Assembly: GCA_002401775.2 (NCBI GenBank)
Contig: NVUB02000008.1
Span: forward strand, 1-53,138
Direction: 5' to 3'
DNA from: Ectothiorhodospiraceae bacterium
GTDB lineage: Bacteria > Pseudomonadota > Gammaproteobacteria > SZUA-152
DNA length: 53,138 bases
Position 1 is the first letter of the stretch. Every line of letters starts with the position of its first letter. The position numbers and the translations under genes were made by a program. A model generated the notes under the pieces. It had not been told where the DNA came from, did not search any database, and saw only the letters and a list, made by a program, of their open reading frames with translations. This document shows positions 35,860 through 45,822 of the stretch, piece after piece.

Positions 35860-36642
35860 TTATTTACCAAGAACCTTGTCGTGGTGATAGCGTTCCAGAA
35901 CCCGCAGTGATTTTTCAAGATGTTTGGTGGTGATCGACACAATTAAAGGGAAGTCACTTTTCTCGACACCGAGGTAAAATCCTTTGGCAATTGGCCAGTA
36001 TTCAGCCAGTTTGTCGGCAGCTCTTTTCTGCTCGCTGGGATACTTAAAGGCTTTAATCTTTTTCAAATAGGCCTCGAAGTCTTTGATGGAATTCTCCAGC
36101 TGTATGACGTTGTTATGATCAGTAAAGCCATCTTTGAAGGCAATGTAATACTTTGTTGCACGTTCAAGCAAAAAACTCATTTTTTGCGTGGCAATGAGCA
36201 TTTGCTCTTTTTTATCTTTTTTGTGGATGTACTTTTTAGTCAGAGACTCGGCACCTTCCAACAAGGTTTCACTGTAATCCAGCATCAAAGCGCCACGTTC
36301 CTGTGTGTATGGTTGAGCTGCTGTTTCTTTGATTTCATCCGCTGTGAAAGACATGAACATCACCATACGTTGTTGATCTTTATCCCGGGATTTCGTCAAC
36401 ACCCTGATGTCTTTTTCGATAGCGGCAAGACCACTGGCCATATCGCGTTCAGACTGTTCAACGCGGATACCCTGGTTAAGATAGAAATAGGCCTTGGTAA
36501 TTTGCTGACTCGCCATCTCAATATTTTCTGCGGCTTCCAGCATTCTTATGCTGCGAGAATCCGCAAGTGCGGTACTCGCACAAACCATGAAAAGGAACGT
36601 TAGAGTGACCCCTTTTACCATCTCTAGTTTACGATTACTCAT
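35860..36642 (-). CDS. stand-alone PilJ-like periplasmic helical protein (2)
   Basis: About 260 residues from ATG 36642, with GAGGAG 10 nt upstream; it overlaps the preceding gene by 8 nt. Signal peptide (GVTLTFLFMVCASTALA). The mature protein is all-helical and twice shows the layout of the PilJ/NarX-type sensory domain: IEMASQQITKAYFYLNQGI ... MASGLAAIEKDIRVL, and QKMSFLLERATKYYIAFKDG ... IQLENSIKDFEAYLKKI. Such domains normally sit in chemoreceptors or sensor kinases; here there is no transmembrane exit or signalling domain. Function unknown; likely acts with its partner. Confidence 0.7.
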   Translation of the reverse strand: MSNRKLEMVKGVTLTFLFMVCASTALADSRSIRMLEAAENIEMASQQITKAYFYLNQGIRVEQSERDMASGLAAIEKDIRVLTKSRDKDQQRMVMFMSFTADEIKETAAQPYTQERGALMLDYSETLLEGAESLTKKYIHKKDKKEQMLIATQKMSFLLERATKYYIAFKDGFTDHNNVIQLENSIKDFEAYLKKIKAFKYPSEQKRAADKLAEYWPIAKGFYLGVEKSDFPLIVSITTKHLEKSLRVLERYHHDKVLGK

Positions 36643-37441
36643 GTTCAACCAACTCCTCTTCCAGTTTCAATATTTCGCGAATTTCATCAAAAATTTTACT
36701 CGCACTTTTTTCCGCCATTGTCGGTACAAAACGGCCTGATTTACTCGAGGCCATAAATTCAAAGACTAAAAAGTGTTTTTCTGTGGATTTTAGCTTTTCT
36801 TTAATTTCAGGAGATACCAGTTTTTCATCGGCATTCAATAGCTCATGGTAAATGTCTTCGTACTCTTTGAGTACTTCTTCAACTTCTTCATAGTAATTGT
36901 CATCCGCGATGCCCCAGGCTTTCATCATGTAAAGTGCAGCAAGTCGTTGGGACTCCATGCCGAGCTGGGCAACCAGTACTACATAATGCTCGCCTTCAAT
37001 ACCAGTGTCAGTGGCGACATGATCAGCCACGACTTCACAACGGTGAGAAAATTGTTCCACCTTTTTGTGCAGAAAAGTCATTCTCTTTTTAACGGGTTTT
37101 TCCAGCAATTGAGGTTCAATTTCTTTCCAAAGGCCTTCAAGCTCACGAATTTCATCATCCAGGGATTTTTTAAGATGATGGCTTTCCAAATCAATAATAT
37201 ATTTGTTGATGGTTTTCGCGCTGGTGATTAAATCTTTCGCAGGGTCATGATAAGTCACCCCCATACCCACTAATGCATAGTCTTTTAATATGCGTTGAGA
37301 GTACATGCACATATCTGCGATTTCATGCACATCTTGTGCGGAAGCCGCTTTAGCTGATGCATCGTAAACCGGATATATCGATTGCAGGGCAAGCGTTACC
37401 GCGAAAACCCCTTTTGCTACACCGCTGAAATGTCGTTTCAT
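36635..37441 (-). CDS. stand-alone PilJ-like periplasmic helical protein (1)
   Basis: About 268 residues from ATG 37441 (GAGG 5 nt upstream; the longer ATG at 37510 would bury the signal). Signal peptide (GVFAVTLALQSIYPVYDASA). Mature part: IADMCMYSQRILKDYALVGMGV, then DPAKDLITSAKTINKYIIDL, typical of PilJ-domain helix 1-2, with a second related half (LVAQLGMESQRLAALYMMKAWG..EEVEEVLKEYEDIY). Cys residues at MCMYSQ and HRCEVV may form a disulfide. Translationally coupled to the next gene, to which it appears paralogous. No known function. Confidence 0.7.
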   Translation of the reverse strand: MKRHFSGVAKGVFAVTLALQSIYPVYDASAKAASAQDVHEIADMCMYSQRILKDYALVGMGVTYHDPAKDLITSAKTINKYIIDLESHHLKKSLDDEIRELEGLWKEIEPQLLEKPVKKRMTFLHKKVEQFSHRCEVVADHVATDTGIEGEHYVVLVAQLGMESQRLAALYMMKAWGIADDNYYEEVEEVLKEYEDIYHELLNADEKLVSPEIKEKLKSTEKHFLVFEFMASSKSGRFVPTMAEKSASKIFDEIREILKLEEELVEHE

Positions 37442-38644
37442 AAACCCCTCACAATGATTTGTACGTAATGCTGAACAGGAATGATCATTTATCAATAAGT
37501 GATTATTCATTGCTCAGTATAATGTTCAGTAAAATGGTAAGTAACTTTATTACCGTTTTGTATTTGCGTTAACGGACGGTCGAAGTCTATCTTGAGTCTT
37601 TCTAACAAGTATCTCGATTATAAAGTATTGGTTCATATTTTTATGATAAATATCAAATAGTAAAACCATTATTAATAATTCTATTTTTGTTATATAGCCT
37701 CATTGACTGTATGAAAAGTCAGATAATACGCACAACAAAAGAGCGAAAATAAAAGGGAATATTCTACTTTTTGATATGAGTGCACCATAATATATTGTTA
37801 GAGAACAGAACAGAACAGAATAGAAAATAAATTCGTTAAACAACCATTCTAATGATATTTACCGTTCTTTGAAATGTGTGATTTAACTCGCCAAACGTCG
37901 CTAATATTAACGATAAGCAGACTTTACGACTCCGCGCGTTTTCAATAATAGGAAACTTCCCTCTTTATCTTCAGTCGTTCAGTGGCGATGTTTCGTCGAG
38001 ACCGGGTATCTATTTTTAGTATTTATCACAGAATTTCGTAACCATTAATTAGGGGTGGGTAAGCTAGTAGATACATACCGTTTTGTTGCTCGCCGCTGTT
38101 GATGGCCACTGTTACTGTTACTTGCAATGCGGCTAAGAATGTGGCTAGGCACTTATCTCGGGAAAGTAAAACCTCCATGTCCACGAACCAGGTGACAATC
38201 AGTGAAATTATCCAATCGATATGTTTCGTTCAAAAAACCTCCACGTCTTTGTAGATAGGGTTACCGGTATTCGGTATCAAGATGTGTTTTATCAGCCGTG
38301 CGTTAATAGACGCAAAATCAACGTCTGGGCACCGCTTACTGAATCATTACTTTACAACGTAAATTGAAATAATAAAATATATACACCTATAACATAGCTT
38401 CGGTGCCCCGCAATGCTATGCGTATAAACCCGAAGACAAAGCTCATATTCACTGACTAGGCATGAGGTAACCATAACCTTGAATATTTAAACAGTTGTAC
38501 CATTTATAGAGGCCTTGCAATAGATGCAGGAGAATATTGATGGAAATTTGATGTAGCTTCCAACACGGGAAATTGCTAATTCAACACAGAGACATAAAGA
38601 AAGTAGCATTCTTGCTGATAATTTTTTAACCGGGAGCGGGCAGA
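37442..38644. other. 1.2-kb AT-rich stretch without recognisable genes
   Basis: No open frame with coding character on either strand. It holds a (AGAAC)n tract near 37803-37820, a possible stem CTTCGG..CCGAAG at 38399-38438, and the upstream region of the nucleotidase lipoprotein gene. Several rare-looking words (GGGTTACCGGTATTCGG) suggest regulatory or decayed DNA rather than a hidden gene. Confidence 0.5.
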
Positions 38645-40769
38645 ATGTTACAGAAACTATTAATTCTATTGGCAAGTTTATTGTTAATTGCATGTGGTGG
38701 ACCAAGTGACGGTCAAACCACCGAGGAGCAACTTAGCGAAACAGGTATAGTCACCAGCTTAAGTGATGACGATGATGATGATGATGACGACGATGATGAT
38801 AACGATGATGACGAAAAAACACCACCAGCATCTCAACCGCCTGCAACTCCCCCCATTCCCCCCCCCCGTTATAACACCTCCTGTTATACCCCCAGTTATA
38901 CCCCCTGTAACACCGCCACCAGTGACGCCACCACCTGTTGAACCTCCAGTGACGACGCCTCCAACGACGCCTCCTGTCGAGCCACCGGCAACACCACCGC
39001 CAGCGGAACCTCCTGTGGACCCGCCCACGACGCCGCCAACAACACCCCCACCGGTGGAACCACCCGCAGGTACGGTTATTCGGTTGATTCACTTGAATGA
39101 TTTACATGCCCATTTAACACCGCATGTTGAGCAAATACGTGATGCGGCGGGTACGCTTCAAAATGTCACCATGGGTGGTCTTGCGCGCATCGCGACACGC
39201 ATCAACCAATTGCGTGCCCAACAACCTAATAGCTTGTTAATGAACATTGGTGATACCTACCACGGGGGAGTGGAAGCAATGTTTACCATTGGTAATGCCA
39301 TTATCGCCCCTGTTGATGCCCTGGGTATTGATATTGGTGTGCCCGGCAACTGGGATTTCGCCTTTTCACCACAAGTGACAACGGACCGTTATAACCCCTC
39401 ACTGAGCGCACCGATTCCAAACCCGGTGGGCACGGTACTGGGGCCTAACTTTCCAAACCTTGCGGGCAATGTCACCGTCGATAGGCTAAGAGGAGGGTCA
39501 CAACCCTTATTGCCCGCAACGGCAATGTTCAATGTGGCAGGTGTGCAAGTCGGTTTTATCGGCATTACCTCCGATATTGTGCCGCAGATGAGTCCATTGC
39601 TGGCATTGCGTATGAACTTCTTAACGGCGCGCGCAGATTATTTGGCACTCATTAATGATAATGCTCAACAATTACGCAATGCGGGCGCACAAATCGTTGT
39701 GGTAATGAGTGAACTGGGTATTCATAAAGACTTGGATCTCGCCAATGACATTACCCCCGGAGCGGTGGATGCGGTGTTCTCAGCGCACACACACGAAGCA
39801 ACCTTTACGATGTTAACCAGTAACTCTGGCACCGTAGTGGTTGAAGCCGGTAACGATACGTATCTCGGGTATATGGATTTTGAAATAGCCAATGGCGCGG
39901 TTATTAATAAAAACTGGATGCTTGAAGCTATCGACGATTCCATTGCACAAGACCCAACGGTATTGAGTTTGGTCAATGCTGCCCGTGCAGACTTCCTGGG
40001 CGCAGGGATCAATATCGCACTGCCTTCCGGTTTTGCGGGTTTTATGTTGACGGAGTCTATTGATACCATCGTGGGAACCACACAAATTCCTCTGAGGCGA
40101 CGTCAAGCCCTGGAGAACACGTTCAATAATTCAATGACTGACGTAATGCGCCAATTTGCCAATACGGATTTGGCCATGGTGCCGGGTTTCCGGTTTGACA
40201 GTATTGTCACAGCACAAGGTGCCATTGAGGATAATATGGTCGTCAACGGCGATATTACCCTGGAAGACCTGTACCGGTTCTATCCTGTGCCTTTCTATAT
40301 TTCAGCGGGGCAGGTCAGCGGGCAGGTTCTGACCGATACCATTGAGCAAAATCTGAATGCGGTATTTTCTACCACTGCTTTTGAACAATGGGGAGGGTGG
40401 TTTAATGGATATTCAGGGCTCGACCTTGTTGTAGACCTGGCAGCTCCATCAGGGATGCGTATTCAGTCGATGTCACTGTCGGCAAATGGCATGGCCATTA
40501 ACCCGACTGACATGCTATCCATCGCCGGTTGTACACGTCCGGTAGATCAGGAATCTGCAACGACATTGTGCAGCTACCCAGGCTTCGTTAATGTAGCACC
40601 ATTAACGAATCCAGCGACGGGTGAGTCAATGACTCCCGTGGACATGATCCGATATGGCTTGGATAACGGTACCTTCAATACCACAATACGAAATAACATC
40701 GTGGATCAAAACAGTACCTTAATGTGGCCGAATGATAACGTCTATCAGCCATTAACCGGTGTGCAGTAG
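38645..40769 (+). CDS. 5'-nucleotidase/metallophosphatase lipoprotein, frame switched at a C10 tract
   Basis: The ATG at 38645 opens a lipoprotein signal (LLILLASLLLIACGG) followed by an Asp-rich run (12 consecutive Asp, GAT/GAC repeats) and Pro-rich linker. At the ten-C tract 38858-38867 this frame leads to a dead end at 38941. The other frame continues with Pro/Thr/Val repeats and a full metallophosphatase/5'-nucleotidase: IRLIHLNDLHAHL, MNIGDTYHGG, GNWDFAF, FSAHTHEAT, and C-terminal domain DVMRQFANTDLAM, NGDITLEDLYRFYPVPF. Nine Cs (or twelve) would join them, so the gene may be switched by slippage, or the tract is misread. The product would be a surface or periplasmic lipoprotein hydrolysing nucleotides or sugar-nucleotides. 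Confidence 0.85.
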
Positions 40770-40825
40770 TCTGTTTGACGAGTAAGGCAGCTATAACTTG
40801 TAGTACTGTTTGAGTACAGCCTGAA

Positions 40826-40860
40826 AAACAGCCCTTCTCTTAATAGAGAAGGGCTGTTTA
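40826..40860. terminator. strong bidirectional terminator
   Basis: AAACAGCCCTTCTCT (40826-40840) and AGAGAAGGGCTGTTT (40845-40859), loop TAAT, A-run on the left. It separates the nucleotidase gene from the convergent oxidoreductase gene. Confidence 0.9.
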
Positions 40861-40881
40861 CGTTTACAACGTTAACAAACC

Positions 40882-41886
40882 TTATGAGACGGTCACTACA
40901 ATTTTCCCTTGTTGATGATTAGATTCCATATATCGATGAGCTTCCGCTATATTGTCTAAAGAAAAGGTACGGTCGATGATAGGTTTAAGGTTTCCAGAAA
41001 GTAGACCTTCACCGATATAGTCTTTGGCTTCCTGTAACCGTTCTGGATTGAGCGTAATCTCAAAAAGTAAATAACCGCGAATAGTCAGGCTTTTTGAAAG
41101 CACCGAGAATAGGGGGTATGGCGTCGCTTCTGTTGCTAAAGCACCGTATTCAATGATGGTGCCTCCCGTCGCCGCCGCATCGGCTAACTGCTGTAATAGT
41201 GGCCCACCAACGGGATCAAATATCAGGTCAGCACCATGCCCATCACTGATCTCCATTACCTTATCCACAAGATTCTGTTCATCGGTGACGATGACGTCAT
41301 TGGCCCCGGCATCGAGCAAGAACTGTTTTTTAGCATTGCCACGGGTAACCGCGATAACTTTTGCCCCTGTTAGTTTTGCGATTTGAATAGCGGCCAGACC
41401 GACACTACTGCTGGCGGCGGTAATCATCACATAATCATTGGCGGTTAACCCACCGACTTTAATCAACCCTCCATAGGCCGTGAGATATTGCATCCAGATA
41501 GCGGCCCCTTCCGTCGATGAAAGACTGTCCGGATAAGAAGTCACTGCGTGAACGGGAACAATAGCACTCTCGCCATACACACCATACTGCCCTTGGGAAA
41601 AGGAAGGGATGGTGCTTACACGGTCACCGATGTTGAATGTATTTATGTTAGGCCCAACGGCCGTTACCACACCCGCTGCCTCATACCCTAACCGGGAAGG
41701 ACATTCCGGATTTTCCAGGTATTGCCCTTCACGAAACATAATGTCAGCACGGTTTATGCCGATGGCTTCTACCTTGATGCGAAGTTCATCCTTTTGGGGT
41801 TCAGGGATGGGGCATTCTTCCAGGGTTAACACATCAGCTGATCCGGTTTCATGAAATCGAACAATCTTGCAGGTTTCTGTATCCAT
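40882..41886 (-). CDS. MDR-family zinc-type alcohol dehydrogenase/quinone oxidoreductase
   Basis: About 334 residues from ATG 41886 (GGAG 6 nt upstream). GroES-like N-domain (GINRADIMFREGQY, LGYEAAGVVTAVG) and Rossmann domain (VMITAASSSVGLAAIQIAKLTGAKVIAVTR, GADLIFDPVGG). The catalytic Cys/His zinc ligands of true alcohol dehydrogenases are absent, so it fits the zinc-independent quinone oxidoreductase group using NADPH. It is divergent from a LysR gene 177 bp away, the usual arrangement for a regulated reductase. Confidence 0.9.
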   Translation of the reverse strand: MDTETCKIVRFHETGSADVLTLEECPIPEPQKDELRIKVEAIGINRADIMFREGQYLENPECPSRLGYEAAGVVTAVGPNINTFNIGDRVSTIPSFSQGQYGVYGESAIVPVHAVTSYPDSLSSTEGAAIWMQYLTAYGGLIKVGGLTANDYVMITAASSSVGLAAIQIAKLTGAKVIAVTRGNAKKQFLLDAGANDVIVTDEQNLVDKVMEISDGHGADLIFDPVGGPLLQQLADAAATGGTIIEYGALATEATPYPLFSVLSKSLTIRGYLLFEITLNPERLQEAKDYIGEGLLSGNLKPIIDRTFSLDNIAEAHRYMESNHQQGKIVVTVS

Positions 41887-42063
41887 GGGTATCTCCATAT
41901 AGGTGAGTCGTCTTAATCGTTGAATTCCACGTAGAAAGAAATATTCCGCGTGATGACTATCGCTTTTTCAAATACCCTTCGGCGGTTGAGAAACAATGAG
42001 GGTCACGATATAGTGTGTATTACTGCATGTATATAAAGATTAACGCACAAGTAATTAGCGATT

Positions 42064-42958
42064 ATGCACACATTGGATTGGGACGACAATAAGACATTTT
42101 TTAGAAGTGGTGCGCTGCGGCTCAGCAACGCAGGCCGCTGCACGGCTCGGTATAAACCACACAACGGTGTACCGGCGAATCTCCGCACTGGAAGAGCGTC
42201 TCGGTAAAAGCCTGTTTGAGCGCGCCAATAATGGCTGGGTGATCACTCCCATCGGCGAGCGTATTGCTGATTTCGCTGAAGCCATGTCAGAAAACGCACA
42301 TAGTATTGAACGCCATATTCTGGCTGATAGTCATGAGTTGACAGGCCTACTGCGAGTCACAGCATCGGCACACTGTGCGGATAGGCTACTAATGCCCGCC
42401 CTTCAGAAATTCATTCTGCGATACCCTGAAATCAACCTGGAAGTCATTGATACCGCCGTAGAAGTTGACCTAGCCTCCCGCGAAGCCGATGTAGCGTTAC
42501 GCGGTACAGATGATCCGCCGCCGAATCTGGTCGGTAAGCGCATTGCCCAGATCGCTTATGCCATCTATGGGACGCCAGCGCTGAAAGAACAGGTAGAGGC
42601 AGCAAACCCTGATTCGGAAAATATTCCCTGTATTACATGGGTAGGGGATGGGCACACCCTTCCTGCCTGGGTTAAAAAAAGCTTTCCAAACACTCAACGC
42701 ATATATCGAGCGACCTCGGCCGCCGTGATGACGGCGATGGTCCGTGAAGGCATTGGCATAGCACAATTAGCCTGTGTGTTGGGTGACCCTGACAACACAT
42801 TACAGCGTGTTAACGCAAAACATGTAGAGCAGGGAACAGCATTATGGGTATTATCTCACGTGGATTTGAGAACCACAGCGCGAGTTCGTATTTTTCGCGA
42901 CTTTCTTGTTGAAGAATTGGAAAATCACAAAGATTTGATTGAAGGAAGAATGGGCTAA
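42064..42958 (+). pseudogene. LysR family regulator with +1 frameshift near its start
   Basis: From 42089 the frame reads IRHFLEVVRCGSATQAAARL, INHTTVYRRISALEERLG and a full LysR substrate domain to 42958. The expected LysR opening (M..LDWDD) is present just before it from ATG 42064 but in another frame; one extra A at 42088 or 42089 separates them (GACGAC-A-ATAAGA). A restart at GTG 42107 would remove helix 1. Either an error or a disabled regulator. It is divergent from the oxidoreductase gene, its likely target. Confidence 0.85.
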
Positions 42959-43042
42959 GCATTATCCTATTGTCACTGTCCGTAAATTAAAGCCCCTGTT
43001 AGACAGGGATTTTTCAGCACGTTAGCGCGACAACATTCCCCT

Positions 43043-44038
43043 TCAAACTGACTCATTAGTCAGAATAACAATTTTTCCCGCAGCTGAATTTTCTTCCATA
43101 CAACGGTGGGCCTCGACAATATCGTCCATATGAAAAACACGCCCAATCTGAGGTTTAATATTTTTCTTTTCGATATCATTGATCACCGATTGTAAGGGTG
43201 TATCCATAAAATCTTGCACGCTTCCCGAATAGATAGTGAGATTTACCGTTGAAGGTATTGCGTCCATTGGGCTAAAACGTTCCAGTTCCCATTTATTGCC
43301 TACCATTCCTGTCATACAAACAGCACCAAAGCGTGCGGTACATGCCAGCGAATCGAGTAGTGTGGTTGCTCCCACGAGTTCCAATACTTTATGAACCCCT
43401 TCAGGAAACTCGTGAAGAACATCCGTTGAAATATTACCGTTGTCGATAAAGACTTTCTGAACACCCTGTTCTTTTAACCGTGCTTCATTTTCTGGGTTAC
43501 GGGTAGTGGAAATCACAAAAGCACCCTGTTGCCTCGCCAGCATAGCCGCAGCCAGACCGACCGACGTGGTTCCCCCACGAATCAGCAGCTTTTCTTGAGG
43601 TTGAAGTTTCAAGGCAGAAAAAAGAGAACCCCATGCAGTTTGTATCATTTCTGGCAAAGCCCCTAAGGTCTGCCAGTCCAGCGTTGTTGTAATGGCCTGT
43701 ACCTGGGAGACCGGTACACAGGTATATTCTGCGTAGCCACCATCAAATTCACGCCCCATACCACCCATAACCGTAGCCACGGTTTGCCCAGCACTAAACT
43801 CACCACCCGGCGCTTGCATTACAATGCCAACCGCTTCAATACCCAGCACCCTGGGAAATTTCACCGTAGGAGAGAGACCTTGCCGGGTGAAAAGCTCAGA
43901 CCGATTCAAACCAAAAGCTTTAACCTGAATTAACACCTTTCCCGGAACGGGCACAGGAATAGGTAACGGTTCAAGTTTCAACACATCGGCAGAACCGGGC
44001 TCCCGGATGACGACAGCTTTCATTGTCTTTTTATTCAT
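43043..44038 (-). CDS. MDR-family quinone oxidoreductase
   Basis: 331 residues. GroES-like half ([34 protein letters not shown]) and NAD(P)-binding half ([22 protein letters not shown]). Lacks catalytic zinc ligands. It converges with the LysR gene. It is only moderately like the other MDR gene at 40882-41886, so not a recent duplicate. Likely NADPH-dependent reduction of quinones or enals. A start at ATG 44023 is equally possible; neither has a strong ribosome site. Confidence 0.9.
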   Translation of the reverse strand: MNKKTMKAVVIREPGSADVLKLEPLPIPVPVPGKVLIQVKAFGLNRSELFTRQGLSPTVKFPRVLGIEAVGIVMQAPGGEFSAGQTVATVMGGMGREFDGGYAEYTCVPVSQVQAITTTLDWQTLGALPEMIQTAWGSLFSALKLQPQEKLLIRGGTTSVGLAAAMLARQQGAFVISTTRNPENEARLKEQGVQKVFIDNGNISTDVLHEFPEGVHKVLELVGATTLLDSLACTARFGAVCMTGMVGNKWELERFSPMDAIPSTVNLTIYSGSVQDFMDTPLQSVINDIEKKNIKPQIGRVFHMDDIVEAHRCMEENSAAGKIVILTNESV

Positions 44039-44185
44039 CGTTTTTTATTCACCGTATTATTCAGCGTTTAAAGTGATCATTTTTGTTAATAATTGCCCAC
44101 AGTATCTTTACTGTTCCCCGTGTTTACAACGGGTTCATTAGTATGTTTGTTGAAAATAAATCTCGCATAAAGTTCGATAAAACAT

Positions 44186-44441
44186 CACTGCTATCCCATT
44201 AACTCGATATGCTTCGCTGTTTAACCGGTAAAAAACGTCGCTATTAGACCACTTAGTGGTATGAGAGACATGAAAATCAATATCTCCCCCTCCGACATTC
44301 CGGCGCATACCCTCTGGGGCATAAAGGCCGGAATCTAGAATGTCGTTAAAACCACTGGATTCCGGCCTTTATAACCTAAAGGTCACAAGTGCCTCTGAGG
44401 GTATGCGCCGGAATGACGAAAAAGTTAACGGGACAGCAGTG
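44186..44441. mobile_element. MITE family A with nested hairpin insert
   Basis: Ends CACTGCTATCCCATTAAC and GTTAACGGGACAGCAGTG; flanks ATAAAACAT / ATAAAATAT agree at 8 of 9. Positions 44186-44276 match 47730-47819 closely. About 141 bp at 44277-44418 are extra: they form a hairpin with arms CATTCCGGCGCATACCCTC and GAGGGTATGCGCCGGAATG, i.e. a second element inserted into the first. Beyond it, 44451-44540 holds GCAAAG-type repeat words, 44563-44575 a solitary family-A end, and 44666-44700 a degenerate ATTACCGGGCTTGACC repeat; no gene until 44972. Confidence 0.85.
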
Positions 44442-44971
44442 ATAAAATATATAGCGCTCGCAAAGCCGCCAAGAACGCCAAGAAAAAGTCATCATTCAAC
44501 ATAAAAATCTACCTTAGCGAATTTTGTGTCTTTGCGAGAGAATGAATAAAACAAACCCATACTGTCCCGTTAATGAAATTTCGCACATCGTAACGCACTG
44601 GTTTGGATGCCATGGAACAGGTTTGACGCTATTAGACGTCTGAAATTGCACCTTCTCTTTACGTCATTACCGGGCTTGACCCAGAATCCAGTGGTCATAA
44701 CGATAGTATTTCTGCCCTATCATGAATACAACACCCCCTGAAAAGTATAATTCCATGCAGGGGAATATGTGTACAAAGCGCCCGCAGTTAACGATTCTAT
44801 CCCAAAAATAGGAAAGTGAATTCTACCCACCACCTCTAATTCTTCACTACCATTCTATGTATGATTTTACCGTTGGGTATGTATATGAGAATAACGCGCT
44901 ATTTCGGATAAATCTGATTCTTATTACCCATAGAGACTTATCGTTATTATTAACAACAGGAGAGTTTTACG

Positions 44972-45463
44972 ATGAATATTCAAAAAATGAGAAAGACTGT
45001 ACCCCTATTAATGGCAGTGACGTTATGGTGCTTTGGTATACAGTCGACGGTATCAGCAGGCGAAGGTACTCTGTGTAAAACAGACATTAAAAACCTACTA
45101 AGCACCTATGAAAAAGCACTGAATGAAAATGACGTCAATACCATTGTTCCGCTGTATTCTGATAGTGGCGTATTTATGCCCGCCAATAAACCAACAGCAG
45201 CCGGACAAGATCAGGTGAAAATTGCCTATCAACATGTCTTCAAAGCCATAGACCTGGATATTAAATTCCATATAGATGAAATTGAATACAGTGGTGATTA
45301 CGCTTTTGTAAGAACAACATCTGATGGCGAAATAACCATTAAAGCGAATAACATGACCATTAAAAATAACAGCCGTGAATTATTTGTCATGAAAAAAATC
45401 AATGACGAATGGAAAATACATCGATATATGTTCAATGAAGTCAGTTCTCCAAAACAGTCTTAG
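44972..45463 (+). CDS. exported NTF2/SnoaL-like protein
   Basis: 163 residues, AGGAGA 9 nt before the ATG. Signal peptide (VPLLMAVTLWCFGIQSTVSA). The mature region is the DUF4440/SgcJ-type fold: IKNLLSTYEKALNENDVNTIVPLYSDSGVFMPAN, DQVKIAYQHVFKAIDLDIKFHIDEI, SRELFVMKKINDEWKIHRYMFNE. Such small cone-shaped proteins bind or isomerise small molecules; nothing indicates the ligand here. It is a single gene between two repeat blocks. Confidence 0.85.
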   Translation: MNIQKMRKTVPLLMAVTLWCFGIQSTVSAGEGTLCKTDIKNLLSTYEKALNENDVNTIVPLYSDSGVFMPANKPTAAGQDQVKIAYQHVFKAIDLDIKFHIDEIEYSGDYAFVRTTSDGEITIKANNMTIKNNSRELFVMKKINDEWKIHRYMFNEVSSPKQS

Positions 45464-45539
45464 CGTGCAAAGGTAAGACATGTGAATTAACGGCAATGGC
45501 TAACCCATAGCCATAGCCAAAACCATTAACTTATTTTCG

Positions 45540-45626
45540 TCTTAACGGGCCTAACCCGGCATCCAGAAGGTCATTGTAGTGGCCGCAAGTAATGCTGGAT
45601 GCCGAGTCAATCCCGGAATGACGAAA
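45540..45626. repeat. degenerate hairpin repeat (ATTCCGG family)
   Basis: Begins AACCCGGCATCCAG, ends CTGGATGCCGAGTC then CCCGGAATGACG, inverted partners separated by about 30 bp. Related to the CATTCCGGCG hairpins nested in MITEs elsewhere in the window. Confidence 0.6.
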
Positions 45627-45822
45627 GAAAAGGAGTCATTTTATGAGTCTTATTCCATTAATCCTGGTACATGCCATATCAACCAGGGCACTTAAGATTG
45701 TGAACTTAACATAGGCCAATGAAGTACATCGTCTGATATTTTAATTACGGGACAACACCGACTTTCAATCGATAAAATTATCGGTAAAATGGGGGCACTA
45801 TAATCCTTAACACGGAAACACC

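Noticed and set aside
38395-38450. Possible riboswitch upstream of the nucleotidase gene
   Set aside because: Only one short stem (CTTCGG/CCGAAG) could be paired; it matches no riboswitch consensus I know.
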